DNA from: Antitrichia curtipendula
Lineage: Eukaryota; Streptophyta; Bryopsida; Hypnales; Leucodontaceae
NCBI GenBank assembly: GCA_951230915.1
Contig: OX579633.1
Span: 6,670,145 to 6,734,144, forward strand
Direction of reading: 5' to 3'
DNA length: 64,000 nt
The position numbers were made by a program, and so were the translations under genes. How positions within the stretch are numbered: position 1 is the stretch's first letter; each line of letters opens with the position of its first letter. Below the pieces are notes generated by a model, which worked only from the letters and a program-made list of their open reading frames with translations, did not search any database and was not told where the DNA came from. Shown here piece by piece: positions 11,721 to 24,261 of the stretch.

Positions 11721-12472
11721 ATCACATAATCCTATGCAAACTCTCATTTATCTCGCAAGGGGACAAAAGATCTTTCAAGGGTTAAATATGTTTTCAACAA
11801 ATAATGTTGAACTTGCCTTCTGGATATTGTAGTTTAGTCTTTGGTCCATCCTTTTGTTTGTAGGTTAAAACTATAAAATACTCTTATTTTAGTCTTTTTT
11901 GTACTCTCCTTTTCTATTAGAATCCTCTTCTCATCACTTCCATCTAAAATACAAAATAAATAAGTAAAAAATAATATTATTGCAAATTATAACTTTCATT
12001 AACCTTGAAACGCTAGACAATCCAAAAGTGACCAATGGATGACTTTCTAGATCATTGTAGTAATGAAGAATGTACCTATTGGTTCATACATTAGATCATT
12101 TTTGACAAAGTACCTTAGTGATGAGTCTCCTCTTTCTTGAATTAAAGATTCCAAATAAGTGCTCTTTGTGCATGAAATGATGAATTGAATTGCACTTCTT
12201 GTTGCACAAAGTCAAAGAAAATGTTCCTCCCAACCCCTCTTTGAATTTTGTCCCTAACTTTTGATTTAAGGCTCCAAATCTGAAACGGATTTTTGGTGAT
12301 GAAAGTTAGCTTGATCTAACAAAAATTCATAGTTCAAAATTTCTTAAAAAAAGTTATTCTACTATGCCTACATGAGGACTAAAGTTCTAAATTGAACACA
12401 ATTCCTTCGTTTCACTTACCTAGGTATGAACGGTTGAGCTTTTATTAAATCTAATTTACATATCCCACATGA

Positions 12473-14443
12473 GTTGTTTTACATTCCATCACCCCACTTG
12501 TATAAAGAGATTGCTTATACATCCTCCTATATTCAATTGAGTTGAAACTTTCGGGAATTTTTGTGAGGTGGTTGTTGAGAAATTTCAATAATTTTGATTT
12601 TCCCACGTTAGGCCCTGCCAGTTTTGGCCTTGGGCAACCATTGTTCTAACGTACTGGATCATCAGCCAAGCATGTTGTTAAGAGCGGCAGTTCTGTGTTC
12701 AAATCTTCATTTTAAGAAGATTTTAATATTTTTGTTGTTGACTAGTTTTACTATGGTGGGCCAACGATATAGAAGTGATTAATGGCTTTAGGAGCGCTTT
12801 CAGGTCCATGCCACCTCGGCTGCCATGTAGGTTCGGTAGATAGATGAACACTCAGGTGGGAATGCACGACAATTTACAGTTGATTTACTGTCACCGTAAG
12901 GCCAAGTGGGATCATACCTTTACACAACTTCAATTCAAGCATACCGTAGAACCACCCATTCTTGTCTAAGAATCCATACCCAACTTGTAGGGTGCAACCG
13001 TTTCTAACCAAGGCTAGAACAGGTTTTCATCCAAAGCTTAATCATAATGACCCACACTCTTTCATAATTACTCGCATCTTTCCTTCAACAAGTATCTCAA
13101 AAAAAAAAATTCAAAATTCTTTTGTTAGAGGTTTCAATGTTGGGATGACAATGTCCTAATTTTGGAAAATAGATGTGATCTCTTCGTTATAATTTGAAAT
13201 GTACACTTTTTATACATTGTTGGCTCAATGAGAAAGCAAAATGTGCCTCCATATTAGAGGATGATTTCAGAGTCCGTCCAAGCACTTAGAAGAGATTTTG
13301 AGGCCTCAGAAAGACCGTTACAACTTGGTTCCCATCCTCCCTCACCTAAGAAATTCCGAACTTCTTACAAATTTTATCCATTTTCTGACACAAAAATGCA
13401 GGTGTACAGTCACGTCATAAATGATTCCATGACCACGGCATAATGTATGTATGGCAATCATGTAATCAATTGTGCTTCTGATTGTAGCTGCATTCAACCC
13501 GCAGAAGGACAACCTTCTGCTTCTGCTTCTTCTTCTTCTTCGATCTAGACTTCAACACTTCTGATTCAGGAATGAAGCCATATGATTACAATTTACATTC
13601 ACGGCGGCCCTTGTTATGTACTACTGTTGAAAACTCTAGAAGACTGAGCATGTTCCAAAAATTCCATATCTGGAAGCAATTCTCAAATGAATCCCTTAAA
13701 AAATAATGGCCCTGGACGGACACTCACGCCATGCTGTGTGTGACTAAGTCACCGACTTTTTTCCATTTTTATTTTACCATTGGTGGATTTTCTCCAAAGT
13801 TTTCATTTCCATGGGTAAGGTGGGTACCCTTCAAACCAACACTTTTTGATGCAAAGTAATCTAGTGGTTGGTCTCAAGTTTTTTTGAAGATTGTTGAAGG
13901 ATACACCAATGTGACATTTCATTTGCATTTACAAGTCATGAGACATCTCATGACTTCAAAAATTCACAAAAATTACAAATATTTAGATATATATTAAAAG
14001 TTAAAAAAAAAATTTAATTGTCAATAAGTCAAAAATAACCTTTGACAATCATTTTGATTGAATATATGAAAATTGGCATACATCTTGTTTATATTCAATA
14101 TAAGAGCCCATAGAAAGCAAATTTTCAGATGATGAGAGCTTCAAAATTTGAGAGATCATGGAAAATAACTTTCCACAAAATTTTCAATCAAAAGACCGAA
14201 AGAAGAGAAAATGATGTGGACAACACGTTTGTTCTTATAAAAACAAAAATGCACAATTTATTTTTTTTAAAACATCATGAAATGGATACTTAACACAAAT
14301 CCAAGGACACTCTTGGGGCAAAATGTTCATAGCTAATCATTTAAGGGAAAAAAATCACATTATGCATTGCCCCATTTTAGAAAAATATACAAAAGAAATT
14401 AGATACTCTATTTGGTGGTCCCCACTCACTTTGTACTACTTCA
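12473..14443. other. Intergenic DNA with dispersed repeats
   Basis: No gene seen. Contains repeat copies at 12955-13030 and 13298-13372, a CTT-rich microsatellite at about 13518-13541, and an AGGTGGGTACCC family-E-like end at 13818. Confidence 0.5.
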
Positions 14444-14805
14444 TAACATTGTATAACTAGGCAATGATCCTCCCCATGTTGGGAAGGTATTATGTTGTCA
14501 GATGTTTGGGAGAAACTTATCAGTTAACCCTTAAACGTTGAGGCGGACATTTTGCGACCGATGAATGACAAGAGAATCTTTTGTGTAGGACATAAGTGCA
14601 ACTATTCATCCTCCAAATTTTGTGGGGAAAAGGGAAGATCATCTATAGTAGTTTGGCTTCCAGTGACTGCTTTTGCATTATTTTAACCCAACAATTCACA
14701 CAGTATCAAAACATATGATTTCTACAGTTATGAGCCCGTCGTTGAAGGGTTAATTAAAGGGTTGGGGCTGGTTGAGGAGCCATATCAGACCATTTTCGTT
14801 CACTG
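14444..14805 (+). repeat. Dispersed repeat, copy with a TTAA-element insertion
   Basis: Outside 14528-14749 this matches 31778-31917 (GGCAATGATCCTCC, GGGAGAAACTTAT, TTGGGGCTGGTTGAGGAGCC). The other copy is continuous across the insertion point. Confidence 0.75.
14528..14749. mobile_element. TTAA-flanked MITE, 222 bp
   Basis: Flanked by TTAA at 14524-14527 and 14750-14753. Ends are CCCTTAAACGTTGAGG on the left and, as reverse complement, CCCTTCAACGACGGG on the right. The paralogous site at 31778-31917 lacks the insert and has only one copy of the target (TTCA), so the duplication and boundaries are well supported. TTAA targeting is typical of piggyBac-type transposases. Confidence 0.85.
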
Positions 14806-16240
14806 TAGAGGTCCCCTTTTCAAGGATGCAAAATGGGCCCCTGCCTCATTGGTAAACTTACAATGTTATGCTCCGTCCAATTTCTCTGAAGACGGGGACC
14901 TGGTGAAGGGTATCCTCCACCTTTTTGAATTGGGCCAGTTGAAAGTGGTGATTTTAAGCGGGTGGTCCGTCGCACCCCCATCAGATGCCATTTCCAGAGC
15001 CCCCTCAGGCTGGTCCAAGTTTTTCAATAAGAAATGCCCTAATCATTGGGCTGTTGCTATTTGAAAAATCAGAGTCCTGATAATCATTGGTTGTTGCTCC
15101 AAATGAAAACGCATACCTGGTTGTTGAACAATAGGCTGATGCCGATGGGATAGCTAACTTCGAGAAGTTGCAAATTATGCGTTTCCTAACAACCATTTCC
15201 ATGATGGCAACTTGACCAGGGTGGGGTTTTCCCCCTCAAGACTGACTCCGGGAATCGCGTGTGCCGTATCGTCCATGATTCCTAAAATATATGTAATACA
15301 ATATAATTCAAAGACAATTGGATTGGTAATTCAAAGATTGGTCCATTTTCTACTTGGATGTCACTTCAACCCATAAATGCCCAATCAATCATTTTATGGT
15401 TGCTGCCTAATTTTAGGGGTTGCCTAGATTCTCAAAAAAGTTTTTTGTTTTTGTTTTTTTATTTGTAAGTTTCATATTTTTTTCATGTAGTTCATCAAGT
15501 TAACTTTCTATAGCTAAATTTTTTTAATGGTTTGGACAAAAACTCCACCTTGGGTGATTTTTCAAAAGTGACATCCATGTAGTTAATGTTCATTGCGGAT
15601 AGTTTTGGGATTGAAGCCTGGCGAATCAAAGAGCTATCTTGAGGAAAAAATTCCATTGGTGGGCAAGTGGATGAGGGGCTGATTGGTTGGAGCATGCAGT
15701 GATTGGGCACATGCAAGTGAAAATTCTGTTTTCTCAATGTACTTCACTTGATTGCAAGGCTTTCAAAACAATCTTCCATTGCTCCAATCCTTATGAAAAT
15801 TGGCATGTGTGCTCTTAACTATTTATAATTGCATTTATTTAAAAATTATTTTATTTTATTTTGTGGAAATCTGAAATATGGGCCCCCAAAATCATTTTGT
15901 GTAGGAAATTTTATTTTATTTTTTCAAAATTGAAATTTGATTGAAGATATTTCAAAATCCATATGGTCAAAGTCTTTGGAAATTAGAGGATATACTATTT
16001 TGATAATGATAAACAAGATATTATGGTTAGATTTTTCAAAGAACTATTCTTAAAAAAGTACATTCATTCTAGAAACAACAATTTAGAGGTGATTTTGGAG
16101 GGAGGTTCTCCTTAGACATTTAGGAATTAATTTATGAATCATATCATTTTCAAATATGACACCATTCAATACATGGAATAAATTCTTATTGTTGCTTCTC
16201 GAACATACAGGACATGCAATAATGATCAAATTTTGGAGTG
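14806..16240. other. Intergenic DNA
   Basis: 14806-15240 is slightly richer in G+C but shows no recognisable product. The rest is AT-rich. No gene seen. Confidence 0.5.
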
Positions 16241-16248
16241 CCATGTGT

Positions 16249-16545
16249 CAATGGGTTTTTTTTTGGTGATTTGGTGCAAAATTGCACCAAATTTTATGGC
16301 CTAGCACCATGCCTAAAGGAAAAAATGGTACTTAAAAAGTGTGAAATCACCAAAAAACTTCAAATAAAATAAAAATCTTGGATGAAATCACAAGATTATA
16401 GATGAAAATTGAATTATGGATATGTGAATGTGCTAATATGATATTTTCTATCCAATATGTGGATGAATGTTGAAATTTGGAGCACCACTATAACATTCAA
16501 TATTGCCACTTTGGCACTTCATTAGAAATGAAAAAAATAACCATG
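16249..16545 (+). mobile_element. hAT-type MITE with perfect 8-bp target duplication
   Basis: CCATGTGT lies on both sides (16241-16248 and 16546-16553). Ends CAATGGGTTTTTTT and, as reverse complement, CATGGTTATTTTTT. The interior has GGATGAATGTTGAAATTTGG and AGCACCACTATAACATT, shared with 48865-49153, 53430-53736 and 55143-55442. Non-coding. Confidence 0.85.
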
Positions 16546-16553
16546 CCATGTGT

Positions 16554-19500
16554 GTGGCCTAGTCATGTGTCCTTGGATTCAATTCAAAGTGAGAACAAAT
16601 ATCTCTCAATATTATATGCCTAAATTCATACATCTTCTATTTCAAATACACTCCTCCATATTTTAGGCATTTGAAGTGTCATTTGATTACACACATTAAT
16701 TCAATTAGTGCAAGACTCACCAATTGTTTATATTGCATTTTTTCACTAGTACAAAATTAATTCCTAATATTATAATATTTACAAGGAAATGAAGATATTG
16801 GAACATATTTTTCTTCTAATAGCACCAAATAAATAAAATTAAATGATTTTTAGTTGAAAAATGCAATGTAAAACAATTAATGTATTTATAGGGTAGGTTT
16901 AGCAAAAAATAGTTCTAGAAGTAGATGCCAAATTTTTTTGAAATATTTTTTACGGAAAATAAACCTAATATGAATACTTTTATATTTTTAGCAACTATCA
17001 AATATTATTTTTTTGAAAAAATGAAATATTTGGCAGAGATGTGTGGATCTTAAACTTCACTTACAATAGTATATTGCACTTATTAAATTAACTTATATAA
17101 CAACAATTAAACCTATTCTACAGATTTAATCTATAATTTCATTCAAAATTTTGAAAGAAAATATTTCTCATTCACAATGTGAGATATTTTCATCTTTTTC
17201 ATCAAATTTTGTTTTGTTGAAAAAAATACTGAAATTAAGCAATTAGGAAATTCAATTTGAATCAATACTATAAAATTTCCAAAATAGATTTTGTCTTTGC
17301 GGGAGAAATTTCTTTTAATTAAGAATTAGGCAATCAATACTCAATAACCAATCGATTGCCTTTAATGATAAAATCCATAGTTATACAATGAAGCTTGATT
17401 TGGCCTTTTATGTTGTATATTATTTTTTTTTTTTTAGCCCACGAGAGTATGTATTGTCTATGAATGAAAAAAATCTCAATTAGTTTTGCTATCATATTTA
17501 TTTTAAAAGAAAATAAAATTGTAAATATAACCAATATATTACATTACATTACAGTTTAAAAAAATTCAGATACTATTAGGAATAAAAATATTGTAAGAAA
17601 TTTTGAAGTAATCCTTTTATTTACACAGCCTAAATCCCCTTTGATATGACCTTTGAGCCAACTTACTACTATTGAACTAAATTTATGTGATTTAGCCTTT
17701 AGATTATTTACTCATAAATTTTGATATCTTTAATATGCAATAAAACATTATTTCAATAAATGTTGATTTGTCATAAGTAGTTTTTGGAAAAATGAATAAT
17801 TAAAATTTACTAAAGTACAATGTGAAATGAAACTATTTCAATTATAATATAAATTAATTGATATATATTTTTAGTACCAAAAATGACGGTTATAATGAAG
17901 CAAAAATTAAGCCTTGCAAAATTTCAAAGTAGATTAGATATTGTAAAAGCTACAACAAGTGAGATTGACTGAGAAACATCCCATTTTGGAATGCAAGGAC
18001 CACTATGCACCCAAAAGATGCAAACACACCGCCCTACCTACCACCCTTGACTCAAAAAATCTAGAACCGTATTGTGCTTAAAAAAATTCAATCCTCTTAT
18101 CCATGCCGTCAATCTGAATTGTACAAAAAGTTATTTTGATTGAAACCCTGCCATCAATCTTGAATATGGTACTTATAAAATATGAAATACAGACATGTAT
18201 ATGATACATATGAATATATAGTGAATGATATACATACATGTATACCATATATTTATATATGTTAAACAATAGGCCATACATGAATATATGGGTTTTGATA
18301 AGGAATATTGTATTGATACCCCATATGGATTGCAATGACAACAATTGTTAAAAAAAATATAAGTATGAGGGGGGTACAAAATGAATTTCACATATTTTGC
18401 ATTGATAAAACTTTGATAGTTTTCAGAAAAAATTGGGTGGAATAATCAGTTTATTGTGATTTTTTGAAGTGTGATCTTTACATGAATTTTATATTAATGA
18501 TAATATATATTAGATTAATTTGAGATTTTGAACAAAAATGAAGGTCTAAACAAGAAAAAAAAAAAAAATTTAAGCTTGAATTTTTTTTAATTTTTATAGA
18601 TACAATGAAATTATTTGTGGTATGAATGAAATACATTCTCTAATATGCTATTTGCCTTTTAGATTTTAGCATATGGGGCTTCCAACAATAATAACTCATT
18701 GAATTTTTGGATACTTTTGTTAAAAGTGTACAAACTAAATTGTTGATGAATTCTACAAAGTGTGTGTCCATAACATAGTAGGTCTTTATGAGAAGTGAAA
18801 ATAGTACTTTTGGGGTGTGCAAGTGACGGATTGGGAACCAAATTCATAATTTAGAACCAATTCATAATTTGTCAAAAAAATATGAAACTACTACTTAATG
18901 CCAAATTGAGAAAATAAATCCAATTATTTGATAACAATTAGCGGATATGTTCATTTAAGGTCCTACGGGTGACTTCAAGAAGCCAACATGAGTGACATTT
19001 AGACTACATAATTTTGTTTAAAATGATATTTTCTTCTAAGCACAATTGTTCGACTTCACACTACGACATTTTGAGTAACATAACGGAGAAGACATCAACA
19101 AGAGCTCCCATATGTGTAATAAGCAAATTTTTAGAATATACATATAATATTGAAAATATTCAAGATTATACCCAAAATATTTGGAAATATTTGAACATGT
19201 TATACGAGAATCTAATATACTTGACAAATGTCCAATATGACAACATTCAACACATGTTCTACACAATCAACGTGGCCCAAAATTTATCAACAAGATAACT
19301 TGCTTGAATGGTGTGTTATTGTTTTGTACTAATTATCGAGTAATTGATTTACAAGAAAGTAATGGAAATTGAGAGAGGTGGATGGAGATATGTTGACACG
19401 CAATGGTGGGAATTGGTAGTCGTGGATGTGGAAATGATTTCCTAATTTTGGATAGTTGAGGAGAGAAAGATGTAGTATTTGTTAGGGTCAATAATGTTGT

Positions 19501-19649
19501 GTGGATAATAATGTTGTGTGGATAGAGTGTAGTTACTTTATAGATTAATTTTTTGTAATAAAATATAAATGAAGTATTTTATTTCCTAAGCCTCCTTCCT
19601 ATTGTTTTGTATGTATTTTCTTCACATGGATGGTTGCAAGAAAAACTTA
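16554..19649. other. AT-rich intergenic DNA
   Basis: Very AT-rich. Holds a (TATG/CATA)-rich stretch around 18180-18300 and frames such as 19014-19298 that have low-complexity composition and no recognisable domain. Short tandem duplication of AATAATGTTGTGTGGAT around 19490-19523. No gene called. Confidence 0.5.
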
Positions 19650-19652
19650 TAT

Positions 19653-19851
19653 CTCTACAGAAAAAGGGTGTTTTAATTGTAGTCCTAGTAGTATAGTTCT
19701 ATCATTTATGATCTTTTTGGAGATTTTTAGTAAAAATTTACTAGAAATACATGTGTTTTTGTAAAATTTTATTAAAAATCTCCTAAAAGGTCATAACTTA
19801 TAGGACTATATTATTAGGACTATATTTAAAACACCCCTTTCTCTTGTAGTG
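19653..19851. mobile_element. CACTA-type foldback MITE, 199 bp
   Basis: Right end reads (reverse complement) CACTACAAGAGAAAGGGGTG; left end is CTCTACAGAAAAAGGGTG, a diverged match. The 3-bp direct repeat TAT flanks both sides (19650-19652, 19852-19854). The two halves are inverted repeats, for example GTAGTCCTAGTAGTATAG against the complement of CTATATTATTAGGACTATA. Non-coding. Confidence 0.75.
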
Positions 19852-19854
19852 TAT

Positions 19855-21991
19855 AATTTTCCATCAAACCTTGTGTGCATGATTGAATGTTTTCAAGCAC
19901 AACTTTGATCATAAATAAGTAATATAAGTCAAAATGTTTCATATGTCATCTTGTGATTAGTTTAACTTCTTAAAGACTATATGTTCAAATTTTAAACAAC
20001 AAATGAATGCAAACACATGTATCCCAAGCATTTAAAAATGCATTTTTTCATTCATCGATTTATTTGAAAATTAATGTGCTAGTTCTTTGGTGTTTATATG
20101 GTATAGATTTGGAAGTCTTTGTTTTTCAAAGATTCTATAATTCAAAGGATACTAGAAAGTCTAGCCTCAAAAAATGACCTTTCAAAAACAACTTGAGTAA
20201 AAAAAATAAAAAAAATAACTTCAAATTATTAGAATATAATATTATGAATCTAGATTGTAAATGTTCTTGTAAAAATCACAAATATTCAATCTACAATCAA
20301 TTTAGAAGGAATTTTCAATTTTTGGTTTCAAATTTTATTGAAATTTTTTGATTTGTATACTAATTGATCTAACCATATGGATATGATCTATAGATCATGT
20401 TTTATAACTATTATTAAAAGTCATAATTAAATCAGTATTCTAAGATGTATTTTATAATACATCCATTCACAATTATAGAAATTAAAACCCCTTGTCATTA
20501 AAGGATTAAGGTGATGTGGACTTCTCAAAAATCTAATATAGAAATTAAATTTTGACACTTTTTGTTGAATCTTACCTTCACTTTTGATATACTCTTTTAT
20601 AAAAATGTTCTAAAAATAATTGGTAGAAAATATTGATTTTTGAAAATATGTCACACTTGCAATTTTAGAGATCTGGAGTACTATTAACTATTGAGTATCC
20701 ATTCTAAGAATTTGGAGTGGTTGATCTTTTATTAGACAAAAACTATTTCATTAAAGAATGAAAAGAATAGTTAATTCTATATTGCATAGATTGAATCTAT
20801 AAAGTGATCTTCTTTGGATATGAATACAAAAAAATTCATTTTAGTGGTTCTTATTGTGAATGACCATCTTCATAGAGTTGTTGCAATGGTCAAATTTTAA
20901 TTTATTTATTTTTCTAATTCTTATATAAATGATGTCAAAGTGCATATTTTCCCGAGTTTTTGTCCCTCTAAAATTCTAGTACTTGCTCTATGCTTGATCT
21001 TCCTAAAGTACAATCTTTATAAACGTCTACACATTGTCTATATATATATTTTTTTGAAAACAATGTTTTTCTAATTTTAAAGTATTTAAGCAAAAATAAA
21101 AAAAACTAGAGCAAATGCAATGATTTTTTTCTTGCAATCACCTATATACAAGTGGGCAAATGGGAAAAATAATACTTCCTCAATCCTCCAAACAATTTAA
21201 GTTAAAAATTGTAGCTAGTTGGTAGTCATGTTGGTCTTGGTTCCTTCCTGCTACACCACTTGTGGTTGGTGGACATATATTATTTTTTTGCAATAAAATT
21301 TTGTTTGATTAGTTTTTTTTTTAAATTAATAAAAATTGAACCTAAAATTGTATATTAGTATTTTTTTGTGTGTATTTGACTTTTCCTTGCTAAAACAAAA
21401 ATTTGGCATTGAAAATTGTATCTTTTGCATGTGAAATAATCTGAAAGAATAAAGCTTGCATGGTCCACTTTGTACTACACTTCAAAATTATGGAAAATTC
21501 CCAGCATTAAATATTTATTTCAAAATTAGAATTCTCTTTTTTAACCCCCAAACGTCCAAAGTCTTCTCCAAAATTAACGATTTGAAAAAAAATCATTATA
21601 AAGCACTCTTTGGAAGCATATTTTGGAATTGATGAACAAATGAAAGAACTAGACTTTGAATTTGAGATTCCATCCGTATGGTTAGATTAACAAATGCTAT
21701 CACTAATATTTTTCTATAAATTTTGAGAGGGAAATTTTGAAATTCCTTTTAAATCAATTATAAGCAAAATATTATCATTTTTGGAGAGCAATTTATTGGA
21801 ATGGATTTGAAATGAGGTTTTCTTTACGCCGTGATTTTGAGTGTTCTGTGTACTTTAAATCTATGAGCTCATTTTTGTAAATCTAATTTTGAACTAGATT
21901 CAATGCAATTTTGTCTTGGTCAATCACTTGACACACTTCTACATTTGTAATCTTAGCAAAATATGTAGTATAGTAACACCAAATCCAATGA
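19855..21991. other. AT-rich intergenic DNA
   Basis: No gene seen. A lone TTAA-family-like end (TTAACCCCCAAACGTCC) starts at 21540 without an identified partner. Confidence 0.5.
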
Positions 21992-21995
21992 TTAA

Positions 21996-22640
21996 CCCCT
22001 CAACACCCAAGGGGCTCAAATCCCGCCCCTCTGATTTTTCATTCGGTGATGTCCAAGGGTTTTTTAAGATTTTTTTTGTAGCTATTGGTACTTTTTATTC
22101 TTATTGAAGACTCCTTTCAGCATTAGAAGTCTGATTTTGAAAATGAATTTATATGATTTGTCTATTCAAGATTTTGTACAAGGGTGTCAATTGCAAATTT
22201 TCACTTTCTAGTGTTGAAGGCTCTTGGAAATGAGCCTCAAGTACACTAGAACTTGTAGAAAAAATCACATTAAAAATTCAATTAAAAAAATTGTAGAATA
22301 GATTTTGAGAAGTTGTAAATTGATTGGGGTTATGCATGTTATAAATTACATACTCATATTTTTTTGGTACCTTCAACTTTAGGTTTGAGATGCAAAAAGA
22401 GGATTGAAAGACTTCAAATCACTTTTGCAGTTTTAACACCCTCATGATCAAACATTATAATCTTTCAATCCATAAGTGATATTGTTGTAATTTCTTTTTC
22501 TATGTGATCTATAACATGTCTACCTTAAATTTGTACGGTTACACTTCAAAAAAAATTGATAAGATTGATCAAAATGCAGACACTTTGTTCACTTCCAAAC
22601 AAAATCTGAGATACTCAAAAATAGTAGGGGCGTTGAGGGG
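21996..22640. mobile_element. TTAA-flanked element, 645 bp
   Basis: TTAA at 21992-21995 and 22641-22644. Ends CCCCTCAACACCCAAGG and, as reverse complement, CCCCTCAACGCCCC. The interior is AT-rich and non-coding and resembles the nested element at 10898-11450. Confidence 0.8.
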
Positions 22641-22644
22641 TTAA

Positions 22645-24177
22645 ATATGACAACAACTTGATAAAGTAGCTCCATAAATTAGGACAACTTTCATCCAAGC
22701 AGTAACAAGAAAGAAAAACAATTATCGATCTGTTTGTTGTCCAAAAATTGGACATTGGAGCACTCCAAGGTTAAACCCGCAGTTTATTCCAAGAAAATAA
22801 CCAAGAACAAACAGCTTTCAAAATGAGATTTAGGTGTAACAACAACCTATTGAGTTTTCAAATATAAGATGATACAAAAATTTGGTGAAAACAATAATTT
22901 TCTTTACACTTTGTATCTTTTGTGACTCTCTTTGCAATTCTATTGTTTTTCTCTTTTTTTTAAATATTTTTTCGGAGCAAACGGGGCAGGTTCAATTGCA
23001 TAAAAAAAATGGTGGACCTGAAATTTAAACCATACAACCAGGAGGCCTCATTTTATGATGATAGCCCCCAAAAGTAATGTTATCCCCAAAAGTTCTTTCA
23101 AGTTTAGAGGCCCAAAACTACTTCAAAATACTTGTCTCCCAAGCATGGTAAAATCTTCATTTGTATTTCTTTTTAAGCAAATCCAACCATAGGATCTTTT
23201 ACTCAAAAAATTTATAGTGAATATCCCTACCAAATGCAAATTCAAATGTGTCTAAACCATTCAAAATGTAGTTTTTTTCTAACCCATCCAAAACGCGAAG
23301 TTTTGTCTTGCAACATATTTAGAAAAAAACACGTATGTCTTATAACTTGTGCATTTTAGTCAATATGTTGAAAAATAGGTTGATGATATATGTAAAAACA
23401 CTTGACCAAAAGAAATTCATATTCATTTTGAAAAAAATTTAAAGTAGAAGGTGATACTAAATATAAGAAAAAAAACTAAATCACTAATAACTTTTATAAG
23501 AAATTAAAAATTGTTAGTTCCAATGGTGAGAATTTTTTAGTAAACAATTGGTGTCCTTTATTTATTTTTTGATGTTTTTCCTACCTTCATTTCTAGCAAA
23601 TAAAACTCCTCGTAGCTTTCACCTCATTATTTAGAATTGAATGATTCAAATGTTTTTGAGTAGATATCAATGTATAGGATCCAACAGAATTTATGAATCT
23701 TTTCATATAATCTTTTTTTTCCCGCCCATCCTGACATTGAATTCAAAATAATCTTTCTAAATTGTGAAATATTGATTAGAATGGTGTGAATCAAAGTCTC
23801 ACATGTAATAAACATCCATTCTAAAGATTTAATGCCAAAATTCCAAATCAATAAGGCCTCCCCAAGTATGAATTCAAAATAGCCTACCTAAGCCCTCGGT
23901 TTCTTCGAAGTTAATTTCAAATGTTTTCCTGAAAACAATCTTATTTTTTGACAACTTTTTATTGTAGAGAGAGGACAACAATTCTATTTCCACAAAACAA
24001 CTAAAAATGAATTTTCACTTTGAACCATCATTACAACCAAATAAGCATTACATTGAAGGAGCCTTTTGACCTTCATCAGTGATTATCCAACATCTTCCAT
24101 ACTCAACTAATTATTTTGTGTTTTTCTGCTTTCAAATTATTGCCTCTACTTATACCATGATTACAAACCTTATTGAT
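22645..24177. other. AT-rich intergenic DNA
   Basis: No gene or clear transposon end seen. Confidence 0.5.
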
Positions 24178-24179
24178 TA

Positions 24180-24259
24180 CTCCCTCTGTCTCAAAATAAA
24201 TATGTGGTTTCTAGTGAGAAACTATTGGAGTCCCATGGCTTTCTTTTGTGACAAGGGGG
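24180..24259. mobile_element. Very short Stowaway-like MITE
   Basis: Starts CTCCCTCTGTCTCAAAAT, the hallmark Stowaway end, after TA at 24178. Ends TTTTGTGACAAGGGGG before TA at 24260, which is the diverged inverted end. Only 80 bp, so probably an internal-deletion derivative. Confidence 0.65.
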
Positions 24260-24261
24260 TA

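Larger units (their letters stand above)
10636..12472. mobile_element. Foldback element H2, split by nested insertions
   Basis: 10636-10875 matches one arm of H1 (AAAGGGTATGGGACAATTTG; TAGGCATAGTATAATAGC). 12205-12472 matches the other arm (CCTCTTTGAATTTTGTCC; CATATCCCACATGAG). In H1 the arms are about 30 bp apart; here about 1.3 kb intervenes and holds two other elements. The nesting dates H2 as older than its inserts. No coding capacity. Confidence 0.6.

Noticed and set aside
12640..12715. tRNA or tRNA-derived SINE signal (GTTCAAATC box B-like word)
   Set aside because: No matching box A, no cloverleaf and no acceptor stem could be formed.
19014..19298. 94-codon frame in AT-rich DNA
   Set aside because: Asn/Ile/Tyr-rich composition typical of AT-rich random sequence; no domain.
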